A stretch of 64,000 nt of DNA from assembly GCA_013396525.1 (NCBI GenBank), contig VWYX01000744.1, positions 310,001-374,000 of the forward strand, written 5' to 3'. A program made the position numbers and the translations under genes. Source of the stretch: Chaetorhynchus papuensis. Lineage: Eukaryota; Chordata; Aves; Passeriformes; Rhipiduridae. The notes beneath the pieces were generated by a model that was not told where the DNA came from, did no database searches, and saw nothing but the letters and a program-made list of their open reading frames with translations. Shown here one piece after another: positions 12,321-25,200 of the stretch (its first letter is position 1; every line of letters begins with the position of its first letter).

Positions 12321-15300
12321 TCTCATTATGACTGTGCCAAGTTTTCTTTGCACAACTAAATGCAAGGACTGAGTATTTAAATACCATATTGTGGAGAATA
12401 TTTTCTAGTGATTATAATTTATAAATTATTTTATTGCATACTAGGATATAACTTTTAGGTTCTTCATTGGGAATGTTAATATAATCAATGATTATATTAA
12501 GTATCCCGTTCCTTCTTTTTTGCCTATTTTGAAATTCTGCCTTTATCTCTCTTCCAAGCCCTGGCAAGTGTTTGCTTCAGGCTGGCTACTGAGAAAGCGG
12601 GCAGAGTGTGCTAAAATTTATTTTGGTTTCTTGGTTATGTTTCCTTTCAGAACCTCTGTGTGTTTTCCAGGTTCTGTGGCTTTTGAGCTGTTTGCCAGCT
12701 GCACGTGCAAATCTTCAAGTTATAATTCTCCAGACCACTTAGAAACGGAGGGAATTGGAGAGATGCTGAACATTTCTCAGTGTAGTTTCTATTTAAGGTG
12801 GGGCACATTCAGAGGAATGGGTATGAATTGAGAGTTCAGATTTATATATTTCCATCTACGTAGTCACATGTACTTTTAAATCTTGGAGGACAGCTAAATA
12901 CTGGAAACTCAGGGACAGGCTTTTCATATTTTTGATCTTGGTCAGCTGTCCTGGATGGTTGGACCTAAAAGCTCTTAAAAGTTAGGGTTAGAGACTTGGC
13001 CTGCCTCCCTGAGTATCACCCAGGCTAGTGCATGGCCTTCTTCCCTGTTCTCAGGGCTGTATCTTCTCTGTGTTCTTACACTGGAGAACGTGGGACAATA
13101 TTTGCCACTGCAGATGAGCAGACACAGGGCTTGTGTGGTTCTGGCTGAGCAAGCCTGGATGTAAATCTGGGCAACCAAGTTTGGATTTTCAGGTGCATTG
13201 CCAGTGATGTAATGCACCAGTGTTAGCAGGACATGCTTGGCAGGGTTTTAAAAAGGGTTTCTCTCTTTGCTAGGTGTTTGTCTGTCAAAATAGTAATTTA
13301 TGGAATATCACCCAGGAAAGTAAAACAGCTGCTGTTCAGAGGAGAGGCTAGAAGCAAGAGCTTCTCTTGTCAAAGTCAGCAGTGGGATAAAAGGGTACCC
13401 TGGGACACTGGTGCAGGTCATTTACTCAGCAGTGAGTAAAATAGAATTTGTGTGGAGGTTTGTAAACCCATCTGAACCGTGTAATTATCTCAGAAACTGA
13501 AAAATAGCAACTTAATTATGCTTTAAGTACTTCAATGCTGATTCCTTTTAGCAGGAATGTGTCTGTGCTGTCCTTAGCAGTTAGATGCAGAAAGAGCTGT
13601 AGGTGTCAGGCATTCTGATGCAGTTGCTTTCTGCTTGGAGTAGTTAGGGAGGGAACCACGACTTCTTCTCCATCCCACAGATTCCATGTTCCCTCTGTTA
13701 CTGCTCACAAAGAAGGAAGGAGGTGATACAGACTCTCCTCAGTGCCAAAAGCCTCAACTAGCTCATAGGTGCCAAACAGCCAAGCAACATTTCATCCCTT
13801 CCTGGATGCCAAGAGCCTCAAGTATCCCTGCTCCACCTGCCAAAACCTCCAACTCTGTCCTGACAACTCCTGCAGCGCAGGCCTGTGCTGTCAATGTGAA
13901 ATTTTGCAACACTCTGACAACGGAAAAATCTGGATGCAGTATAACACTGAAAAACATGCTGAGATTTGCCTTCAGTTTAGTATGAAAATGAATTGTGCTG
14001 TAAATATTTCCTGCGTGTGACGCTTGTGCATGCTTTATTTCCCAAAATTTGAATTTATTCAAAACTTCTGTAGAATGAGAATATATTGCAGAATAGAACA
14101 CTGAGAGGTCTAAAGTCCATCTGAGCCCCCAGGTGTATTTTTTCATGTAGCTCAATAAGTCCATTTGCCTTTTGGCTGATTCCTTGCTGGTGATTCACCT
14201 TGTTACTGAGATTTACCAGCTTGTGTTTCTGAAATGTTCTTGTTATTATGGGGCACGGGTTCCATCTTGCAGTGAGACTGCAGTGCTGAGGCCAAGTGCA
14301 AGGAGTAGGTAACTGAAATAATGTTAACAATTTTAAAACTAATTAGTTCTGAACATCTGCTTAAAATAGTTGCATTTACTCCCAGGTGTTTTTTATCAGC
14401 CTAAAATAATGATGCATTGTCTTTTCTCAAGGATTTTAAAATTCCAGATATGTTCTTTTTAATATACAGAATAATACATAATTTACTTTGGTACATAGAA
14501 GTAAGAGATTTATTAAACTCAATGACATATACAATGTACAATTAGGTAATACATAATGCACTCAGCAATAGTAGAAATATATCAGGAAATACCTTGAAAT
14601 CTGTTTTAAGGAAACAAGTGGAAATCTTTAAGCTAAAACTAGGTAATGCAAGATCTTTTATTCATAATTCTTATTTGTCTGGAAATATGTTTTGACTGTT
14701 CTTCTATTTAGTTGCTGCCACAAGTGAAATAGCTTTTCCTAGATCTGTAACCTGTATTCTACACCTCACTTAGAGTGCAAAATACAGGTGTAAATCAATT
14801 TTGTGTGTGACCTTAGGAGCGAAAGAGATTTCTAGTGCAGCTTGTTGCAAAGCTCTAGGCATAACAGCCAGAGTTGAAAGTGAAGGATCCAGTTGTGAGG
14901 CTGAATAGCATATCCAGTTATTATCTGCAGGTAAATACTTGCTCTTTCCTGCTCATGGATGCAGCCATCGGTGCAATTTGATACCTCTTCCACCAAGTGT
15001 AGTAGTGTCTGGAAAGAAGAATCTGGGAAATGCATCACAGAGCTGCTCAGGCAGGATATTTTCCCTTCGGTGCCATAATTCCTCGTGCTACCTCTGTTTG
15101 GAGCTGTTGTAGGTATGGGGAGAAGGAAATGGCACAGGGCAGTGCTGCTCATGAAGATTGGTGAAGAGCAACGTAACTTTGTGCCTTGGACGTCTCTGAA
15201 AGTCAGGATAGTGTTAATATTATTTATGGGTTGTGAGAGTGGGAAGAAGCAATGAAAAGGAAATGCTTCATCTCTGTTCAAAACACCATCGAGGGTGAAA

Positions 15301-18300
15301 TTCACTCCTGGGAGAAGGGCCAGCACTGAGCTGTGGGTATTGCTTAATTTAGGCCTTCAGTGGTACTGAAGTGGTGTTTATAGCCTTCAGCAGGTTCTTT
15401 CCCTTGGATGAGTTTGATCTGAAGAACCTAAATTCTGTATTTAATTAAGAGAAATGCATTATGACATAGCAATATGCTATAACTGTGCCAGTGTAACTCC
15501 TTTTGGTTGTTCTCCTTGGAATTCAGCAAGCCTTAGTGAATTAATGCCAACCACTTCAGTAAGCAGCCATGAGAAAAACAAAAGCACAGCCACCCAGAGA
15601 GCTGCAGTGATACCGGCAGTGTAGCAGGTGGGTTGGTAAATATTCCTTCACGTCCAAGTCCTTACTTGTAATGACAAAAACTGGTTTTGTGAGCCACGTC
15701 ACTTAAAGCCGTTTGCATGGAGCATTTTCGTCTATCTATCATGATCTGTGCCACACTGGGACATCTGCTGCCCAGAGGTTGCACTGAATCTCTTCTAGAG
15801 CCTGACAGAGCTGGGCACCTTGCCCTGGGGAGGTGCTCAGGGCAGGATTTGTGTTGATATGTGCATGGCAGAGGGACTTTCACCTGGGGACTCGGGCAGA
15901 TGGATCTGTGTGCCAGGTCTCAACATTTCATTGCACACACTGCTGCAGTAACTCTAGTGTCAAATACTTGCCTTGTGTTTGTTTGTGTTTAAAGAAAAAT
16001 TGTAGGCTATAAACTCTGTAAGGCAAACATTTAAGGTATCAGAGCATTTCTCTCAAGAAGCTGAATCTTTGTTATGCTGAATGCTAAACATTTACATATC
16101 CAAGCCTTATGTAATGGGTGTCTGAATAATAATAAAACTGCATAAACTGACCTTCGTTCTCTGGCACCACTTCTCCTTTGAAGTCTGCATGACCAAATTC
16201 AAGACAATTATGTCATCCTTCATAACAGCCAAACAAAAGTTTGGCCAAATAATCTTTTTTTTTCCTCCATCTGACAGCGCTGTGTTTGATTTTTGTAGTG
16301 TGTGTCAACGTAGCTGTTGTTATTTACTGGGTGTTACAAGTGACAGTAAAAATCCCCTTGTTTTGGAGTAGTGATCAGCCCTGTAAACATCTGGATTTCA
16401 TTTCTGTTACCTCAGTGCCCACTTCTGCTGTACTCAGTTGCTTTGAGTAGTACGTTGTGAGGATGGCCTGAGAACAAATACACACGAATAATTTGCAGAA
16501 CGTGGCCTTACAGCGTGTGCCCATATGTGCCAGGAGCAAAAACAGAGCCCTGGACAGAAGGAGGGAAACTGGCACTAGCACTTTCCCCTCTGTTCAAATC
16601 TACCAGTGCCACTCTTCAGTGAAATTCCCTGTGGACAGGACTGTCTCTGTCACTTAAGGGTTGCCAGCAGAGAGCTCAGGCTGCACATTCCTGGGCCTCA
16701 GACCTCGAGGAAGCCTTGGCAGGCTGTCATCTCAGTCTTTGAGGCTCTGTCTGTGTCACCAAGTGCTTCAAAACTCTGGAGTCTGTTTTCCCTTACCCCC
16801 GGATTCAAGAGATCCCTGCCCAGGTCCGTGTTTAGTGTTGGGACTTTTTTTTGCTTTCAAAAGGAGTTTGATTGGGATGAAATATTTTGAGTCTGCCTTT
16901 ATCATATAAACCAGATTTCTGCAGAAACTCTGTACAGACCCTTAGATATTGCTCTGGCTGCAATGTTTGTGTCTAAGCCTGTGTTCACATGGGGTACAGC
17001 TCCTTCCAGCATGGCTGGGTCCAGTGGAGGTGGATGTCTTTTCCCACCCAGCTCTACGTAAAGAGCAGCAAACCATCTAGGTGGTGTTTACAGCTGGTTT
17101 AGGTTATTTTATCTGGATTCACTATGGCACTTGTGGCTTCATCATGTTACATCCTGGGTGCATGTGTGCACGTCCACACATTTACGTTTGTGCTGGTACA
17201 TAAATACTTCCACAAAGGATATGCAAAACGTGTGTGTTGTACTTCATCTGTTGCGAAATTAAGCCACTAAAGGAAAAACTGTTCTGATATGGTCCCAAGT
17301 TTCACTGCTGAACCGTGTTAGAATTATGACTGCAGACAATAAAAACATGAAAAATTGAAGTCAAGCAAGCTGTGAATGCAGTCCTGACGTACAATAATAT
17401 CCTTTGGTGTCCAACTGCAATTAGCTCTCTATTTAATTCCTAAGTGAGTTTCCAAGGCTTTGTTGGTGTAAATCATGATGTTGGTGATCTTTTCTTTATC
17501 TTACTTCAGTTTGGTGCCATGGTGAAGACAACAGCAACGTGTACAGTTTATAAAACCAGACAGCTAGTAAATCAATATTATTTTGCTAGTAAATTACTAA
17601 GTCAGTACAAGCTGCTTTTAACTCTTTCCCATGGGACAAATAGTTTGAACTAGCTGGAGCTTAAATCAACACTGTGGGCACTGAATTAGTCAATGGTTCT
17701 GAAGAAGGCTTTGTTGGCATAAAGCTCTGCTTTGATCGTCACAGTATTTACAGCTTTTTAACTAGATACAGTTCAGAACAATGGCTTTTATCAAAGCAGT
17801 TTGGGAAGCCAACAACTGGACTTTGTTTAGGGCTTTAGATGACATTCTGTCTGTTAATATCATGTGGCTGGTTTTAATACAATGATGAAGTTAGGATTAT
17901 TTTAGGCATTGTCGCTGCTCTGTCAAAAGAAAATAGCTATTCTAAAAAAGAGCGGCATGTGTTGCCTTTTTAATATCACAAGTTTAATCATTTCTCAACA
18001 TGTTAAAACCCAATCATTTGCTTTGGGCTTGCAGAGGACAAACTAATTTTGCACCCATAAATTTGAAAGAATTGACTCTTTTGTTCATCTTGATTTATTT
18101 TCATGAGCTGAATGACTTGTTGGGAAGTGCTGGGATTTTTTTGTCGAGACTGGAGGCAGTTGGTTCCATTTTCAGTGTCAGACATTTCAGAGTTGGCTTC
18201 TGATATAAAGTAAACCCAACATCAGTGTGAAAATTCCTTGGGGATCTTGGCAGAGCTGGGCTCTATCGTTTTTGGAATGGTAGATTGGCCTAAGAATGCT

Positions 18301-19101
18301 TTTAAAGCTTTACGGTAAGCGATTGTAAAATTTGTAAATTTATAAGAGCAAGAAAGTTAAGGAGCCACTGATGTTTTCAGACCAACTTCTGCAATTCAGT
18401 CTTCAAATAGAGATGCTAATCCTCTAATAAACAATTTACTTTTTTTTTTTCTGACAAGTTGACCACTGAAGTCAATGGGAATAAAAAAATTGGCTGTAAA
18501 TAGTTGTTTCATTAAAGCTTGGATCAAATCTTCACGTTCCCTCATTTGCGATGCTTTTGGGGCAGAGTAAATATTGGTCAATATTCTCTGTCACCTGAGA
18601 AAAATAACTCACTGCCTCACTTTTATCCACAATCTTGCCTTCATAATGGTGCCAAAAGCCATTACTTTATGTTAGTGGTATTTTTATGTGCAATCACCAC
18701 GGTGGTTAGAGAAATTGGTGTTTTAATCTTAAGCTGGGTGTAATACAGAATTCTAAAAGTTCTGTTTCATTGTAACAGGCCCATCATGTGTTTGAACGTG
18801 ATGCTTGTCCGTGTGCTTGAGATTGTTTGGTTCCTGCACAGCGTGTTGGGCATGGAGGTGTTGGGAATGACAGAGGTTTAGGCATAGCAGTTCTTTGGCA
18901 GGAAGCAAAACTCACATACACTAGATCTTCAAAGACTCTACTTTTCCCCCATATAATTATTATATATTAAACCAGTAAATTTGAAATACGGTAAGTAAGC
19001 GGCAAAGGAACATAATTGGTACTGTTAAAGCCAAGCAGTAAAACATATACTGAACAATTTTTTTTTTCTCTCTCCTTTCCTTTTTCCTTTTTTCCCTTTA
19101 G

Positions 19102-19229
19102 AACTCCAGAACTACCCGCTCAGATGAAGATAAGGATGATTCCTGGGATGCCTGGGGGGCCTGGAGTGATTGCTCACGGACCTGTGGAGGGGGAGCCTCC
19201 TACTCTCTGAGGAGGTGCTTAAATGGCAG
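19102..19229 (+). CDS. ADAMTSL3: ADAMTSL3 exon encoding the start of TSR1
   Basis: The exon follows a long pyrimidine tract ending TTTAG and stops at donor GTAAGG. It is 128 nt, entered in phase 0 (frame NSRTTRSDEDK) and left in phase 2. The peptide has an acidic linker DEDKDD, then DSWDAWGAWSDC, then SRTCGGGASYSLRRCLNG. WxxWxxW is the usual C-mannosylation context of thrombospondin repeats, and CSRTCG fits the O-fucosylation consensus C-x(2,3)-S/T-C-G. Three Cys of TSR1 are here. No signal peptide is present, so at least one earlier coding exon must lie upstream, and I could not find it in 1-19101. Confidence 0.95.
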
Positions 19230-22200
19230 GTAAGGCACCTGCTGATGTGTGTGTGTGTGTGTTCTTCTGCAGCTCTGCCACATTTCCAATCCTCTTCTGG
19301 TTACTTCTGTTTCTGAGAGCAAGTGCTGTGTACAGATACATCAAAGTTATAAAATACGGCTTTTAATATGTGTTTGTAATAGATAAATAACGTAGGCTTT
19401 CACTCTGAACTTTAACATGTTATGAAATACGACTGTGGAATATAGCAGGAATGACTTATTTAGTATGGTCACATAGAGAGGGGAGTACTCAAATGTAACT
19501 CTCATGTGACTCGAATGGTGAGTTCCCTGTGTACAAATTAGCCTGCACTTGGACATGAGTTGACATAATGCCCAAGTGCCTGCTGCTCAGATGGATGTGT
19601 CAAATGCTGCTTTCTGTTAGGAGAGGACAGGACAAGACAAATTGCACCAAGGGAGATTTGGGTTGAATGTTAGGAGAAATTTCTTCACCGAAAGGGTAAT
19701 TGGACACTGGAATGGGCTGCCCAGGGAGGTGATGCAGCCCCAGTCCCTGGGGGTGTTGAAGGAAAGGCGGGACCTGGCACTTGGTGCCATGGTCTAAGCT
19801 GACACGGTGGTGCTGGGTCACAGGTTGGACTCTATGATCTCAGAGGTCTTTTCCACCCAAATTGATGCTCTTATTCTTCCCTGCCAGTTCTTTCTCTGCA
19901 GTGGTCCTGGTGGCCATATGTTTTCATGGATGCCTCTTAGTGTGGCTTGAAAAGAGCAGCACATGCTTTCACTTTTACCTCAGTAGTAAAACTGGGCTAA
20001 AGTAGGACTTGTTGGTACAATCCTAAAATGAGGAGTAATGCACGAGGCCTGTAGTCAGGCAAGAAGAGATCCCAGCCAGCTTTGAGGCATCTGTGCTGGC
20101 ATCCATAATTGCTTGTTTCACTTGAGCTATTTTTAAACATTTTTAAAACTGATGATTGTGTTTAAATTTTTATTTAGTTGAGCTTTTTAAAGTTAAATGC
20201 AGTATCATCCAGGAAGACACTTTTTCTTAAAGAAGGCTTGGAGTGTGATGTGCTAGGTAAGGGCACACTGCATGAAATACAGAGCTAAAGATGACTGATG
20301 AAAGCACTGCCTGTTTCTTTTAGTGAAAAATGCACAAAGTTCTTTGAGAAATGTAACAGTTCCAGCAAGAAGCCTTGATACTCTACCAGTGTGTTAGGGA
20401 CTGTGAAACAAGCTCAATAAATTCTAGCAGTATAAATTCCACTGTGGTTTTATTAATATTTTTAATGCGTTCCCCTGTGAAAAACATGTGTTTTCCATAC
20501 CTTGACAAATGTATAGTTTAAAAGGTTCTTTCTATGTTTGATTTTTGTAGTAATGTCCAGGAAACACACAACTGTGAAACAAAGTTTTCATGTTTGTATG
20601 TATCATAAACATTTTTAACTTGCATGCTGTGATGCAGCGAGTCTTGCAAAAGATTGGAAAGTTGAGAGTGGTAATTTGAGCTGGTTGAGTTCTTGCTGCA
20701 GGCATCCATTTTTTTTCCTTTTCAAATGCTGTTTTTCAACCCCTCTCACACATTATTAAAAAAAAAAAATTATTTATTGTCAATTTTCATGCAAGAAGCA
20801 GAAAATTTAGTCCAAGAGATGTAAATTGCCAACTATAAGCTCACACATTCTTTAATTTAAGGCACATCCTTTTGGTATGAAGGAATTATTCCCAAACACT
20901 ACTCCTGATTTTAGAGAAATCGCTTACTATAACTTCTTGTCCAGTCATTTGAAATATGTTTTCAGTCCTTTCAAAGGCTTGATTTTGCCATTTTGAACAT
21001 AGAAGAATATCTCTCACTGTGCAAAAGTGCTGGTTTGTTACTGAGAAGTTTGGCAGTGTGTATCTTTAAAAAAAGTGTGAAACCCAACCTCCCCAGATTT
21101 ATGAGACCACAATAAATAACCATGACTCTATAATATGCCTGTTATTTCAGCTACTAACAACAGACTGAGGGTCTGAATTGCGTGGATTTCAGGATTCACA
21201 TGCATTGTGCATGCAGTCCATGAGAATTCTCTTTAATTTAAAATTGTGAATCACATATTCTGATCTTCTCCTCTAGGTCACATCACGTTTATTAGAAATA
21301 ACTTGGTTGTAATCAGCATAGATCAGGCCTAGAGATGCACTTTTCACAAAAAAAAATGTGTTTTTCATAAGGTTTGCAGTGAATTGGGCTTTCAGGGAAA
21401 GTCACACGTTCTTTGCTGAAGGGAGACAGCAGTGTAAGGAGTTGAATCCCCAGATCCCCTTTGTATATAAACCTTGTATTTTGAGTCCAGATTATGGTAG
21501 GGCAGTAGCAATAAAACTCTAATTTTCGAGAGAATAACTAGCTGTGAAACAGGCAAAGTTGTGTTTTGCTATTATACAGTGTAACCATTTTTACCCTTTT
21601 TTTTAGGAACTGTGAAGGTCGGAATATTCGATACAAAACCTGCAGTAGTAATGTGAGTCTGGCCTTTAATCCTGTTTTACTCATTCAAAAATGTGTTAAA
21701 GTTTAAGAAATGCTGCTTCTTATTTAAAACCTTATGGTGCATAATTCTCTTTCCATCATTATTACAATTTTTAAACATTTCAGTCTGCATGACACCATGA
21801 GGTCTCAAATTTAGACTTCCCAAATGGACGTTTTCTTTTGAAATTACAGTGCCCATTGTGATTCAGAATGTTTTATATCACTCATTAGGTGAGTTACACA
21901 TTTTGGAGGATTAACGAAACAGTTCTCATCTTAAACTAGCAAATGGTTTTCCTGGGGGTGCTGTCTTTTAGATGAAGCATTAAACTGAGCTCTGCATCAT
22001 TTGTGATCATTAGTGATGTGGTGGCACTCTTCATGTGAGCAGAGGGGTGCCTGGGTCCCTTTCAGATCTTAAATAGGATAATTACTCTTTATATTCCCTC
22101 TGTTTGCCTAAACCCAGATCTTTATTTGTCTGTTTGTGAGCATGTGCACATTTAGGTGCCCTGGCACAGACAATTTCCATGAGTGAATGTGAAGCTGGAG

Positions 22201-25200
22201 TTTTGACCATACAGTTGCTGTTACCCGTGATGCAACCACATTTTATTTTTATTTTATTTTTATGGGCATGTTTTATAAAAACCATTCACACACAGAGCAA
22301 ACTTCATGGCTCGTGTTCCACTGATTTGTAGTCCTGCTCTGTGCTGTTTAAACACCTGCTGCCCTTCACCCCAGGTCTGGGCTGTCCAAGCTGAGCAGCT
22401 CAGGCAGGACTTTGTGGTGCCACTGGTCTACACAACATGTGTGCAAACACAGTCATTTGGGGTGGTTTGTGGTCTGCACACAGCCCCTTGCATGGCTTAC
22501 CCAATGTGGCAGTCACAGGACCTATTCCAGAAGAGACAGCAGGTAGATAAGTAATTAATAATAATAATAATACTAAAAGGTGAGGCCTGAATTTCCTTTA
22601 GGTTGAATTATACCCAGGCAAGAGCAGGGGATGCTCAGTCACTAGCAACCCCGTGATTTTTGCCAGCAGCAGGCAGCTGTGGAGCGTGACGTGTTCTCCT
22701 CGAGACACCTGGCACTGAAGTTGCCCAGTAAATATATTGACTCAGTGCATCTCCCAGGAGAACTGACTGCTCGTGCTTTTCCGTTTGCCACACCTCCAGT
22801 GTCTGGTGTGCCAGTTGGCTCCTGCCCTCCTGGAGAACAAGGCTTGCTCACACCTTGAGTTGCTCTACACTCCGTTCCTCAGTGTTGGATGGATTTTCCA
22901 CCAGAGCGGCTCGCAGCCGAAGTTCCTGCTGGCAGGAGCAAGGGGAAGTGATAAATGAATCTGTCCCAGTGCATGCAGGAATCAGATTCTGGAGACAAAC
23001 CCTGTCCCCTTTGAGAAGAAAAGGCCCAGCAGCTTGGTGCAGGATGGCTTGAGCTCATAAGTAAAAATGCTACCTGCAAAAAAATACCGTGGTCTTTAAA
23101 AGCTGTGTGATGTGATAACGTGCAGCCAGGCAGGATGCAGGCAACGAGCACACTGCCCCTGCGTGCTCCAGTGCTTATCTCAGTGTCTGTTTGCATGCAC
23201 TGGGTACAGCAATGCACCTCTGACTGCTGCAGCCCGTGCACTGCAGCTCCCTGCAGGAGTACAAAGGGCTCACCTCAGATTTAGGATTTCTGCAGTAGAA
23301 AGCTGATAGAAATGAAGGCACTTTGTGCTTCAGCATAGAGAAAATGAAGATGATTTCCCTATCCTCTCTGAACTCCCAGAGAGTTTATCTGAAGTCACTG
23401 GAGCCTGGTTTTTAACTTTAGGACTTATTTTAAAGCGATAAGTGGCAGGCGCCTTGTATGTGAATCTGTTTGAATTTATGATGATTCAAATGTTAATTTC
23501 CAGACAGGAAACTGCCTTTACAGTTCTGCTTTTGGGGCATGTCTGAAAGGGATCAGGTTTCCATTTCAGTTCAGATACAGTCAGAATCTCTCAGGAATGG
23601 TTTTTCCTAGATTATGGGTCAGATAATGAAGAACTCTTGAGAAAAACGTATTTAATGAGGTTTCCACTGTTAATACAGTTGATCTTTGAAATCGGCGTCG
23701 CTGAATTCAAACCCCACATTAGATCTGGGTTAACCTTGAAACAGGACCTTACACCTAATGTAAATCTGAGACTACTAGGCCAGTTTAGTTTCAAATTATA
23801 TAATTTTCCCCAAAGCATTATTTCTAATCAATGCTTCTCACTTTAGGAGTGACACCGTAGTTTGAAAATTAAGACTTTATACTAGCTTCTTTCCATATTA
23901 ATAGGTATTACTGGTAACCACATGAGACATTCGGTATAAATACCCAGTGTAAAGCTGTCTGCAAATGTAATTTTGCTACATGATACATTACACCACTAAC
24001 ATCTATATTGGGGAGCACAAATGAAGCACAACTTAATATGTGTGTCATTCTAATGAAAAGAACAAGAATCATTTTACCAGAAAATTGGTTTCATGTGGAT
24101 TTGTAATGGAATAGTAGTAAGTTCATTGAACTCAAGCATAGTTCCAGGATAATATTAGTGATATTTCAGTCAAAAAATTAATTCAAGGTCTTAGCAACAA
24201 AATAATTGCTAAGATTAAGGCATTTCTGTAGCCTGCTTATCTTTCTATCATAACTGAGATGCCAGGTGCATGATTTCCTAAAACTGCATGTGTGCTTTCA
24301 GCCTTGCACACAGAAACTTTAGAGAAATAAACCACCTATTGTATGTTGTTCAATGAGATTTTCAGCCTTTCTTGCCCCCCTTTTTTTAAATTTCAATTTT
24401 TGTATATAGTGTTACATTCTAATGCTATGATGTGCACTATGTGGAAGTGTTTAAGTTAATCCTTTAGGGTCCTATTCACAGAACAAGTTATTTGGGCCAT
24501 TTCCCCATAAATTTCACATTCTTGTGTGCCAAAAAGTCGCTTATATTTTTGCCTGAGTGATTTTTCTACAGTCAGAAAAAACACTATTTTGTAAGAGATA
24601 GCCCCATGTTTAATTCCATTATAAACTTTTATTATATGCAGATAATGCTCCCACTTGTTCAACACATTCATCTATAATTGTCCCAGCATCCACTTAACCA
24701 GCTAATTTATCCCATTCAGAAAATCTTGGCTGTGCTGTGTCTACTTCAGACTATAATATTTCACCTTGAGTTACACAGCCTCTCTCTAATCTGTTCGTTT
24801 ATTTATTTTATATTTATGATGCTGATGCACCATAAAGCTCCCTTGGCTGGGGTGGTTTCCAGCTCAGGTATCTTGATTCTACTTAGAAGTGGCCTGAAAA
24901 TTGTGTAGGAAAAACATAGAACCTGAAGCTAATTTCAAAAGGAAAACAAAACAATGACTTCATCAGTTTTGGCTGGGTTTCAACAAAATGAGATTCAAAG
25001 AATAAAACTAGACAAAGGGCTAGACTTTCTTTGGTGTCATCATTTTTACTGGGAATTTTCTTGCCTTCTCTTTTGTGCTTTTTTCAGTGGAGTAATTGTT
25101 GGCAGGAGTCACAGGGTCTGATGCAACCTTCATATTTTGTACATGAACATTGCCTCCAAAGATACAGATTTCCCAGGTCAGCTTTGTTTTCAAAGCCTGA

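Larger units (their letters stand above)
1..19101 (+). other. ADAMTSL3: Intron upstream of the first visible ADAMTSL3 exon
   Basis: No coding exon, RNA gene or promoter-like CpG island could be supported here. The 5' coding sequence (signal peptide and the acidic N-terminal linker) was looked for by its expected peptide and not found. The stretch holds the LINE-1-like relic, the probable MIR relic and several microsatellites. The acceptor at its end has a nearly 40-base pyrimidine tract. It could also include intergenic sequence or other introns if a 5' exon was missed. Confidence 0.75.
19230..21606 (+). other. ADAMTSL3: ADAMTSL3 intron, phase 2
   Basis: Donor GTAAGG, acceptor TTTTTTTTAG. 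It contains the TG repeat at 19246 and the CR1 fragment at 19619. An A-run lies near 20757-20769. Nothing else is recognisable. Confidence 0.93.

Noticed and set aside
14832..15326. 164-codon minus-strand frame
   Set aside because: No recognisable motif and no supporting gene structure.
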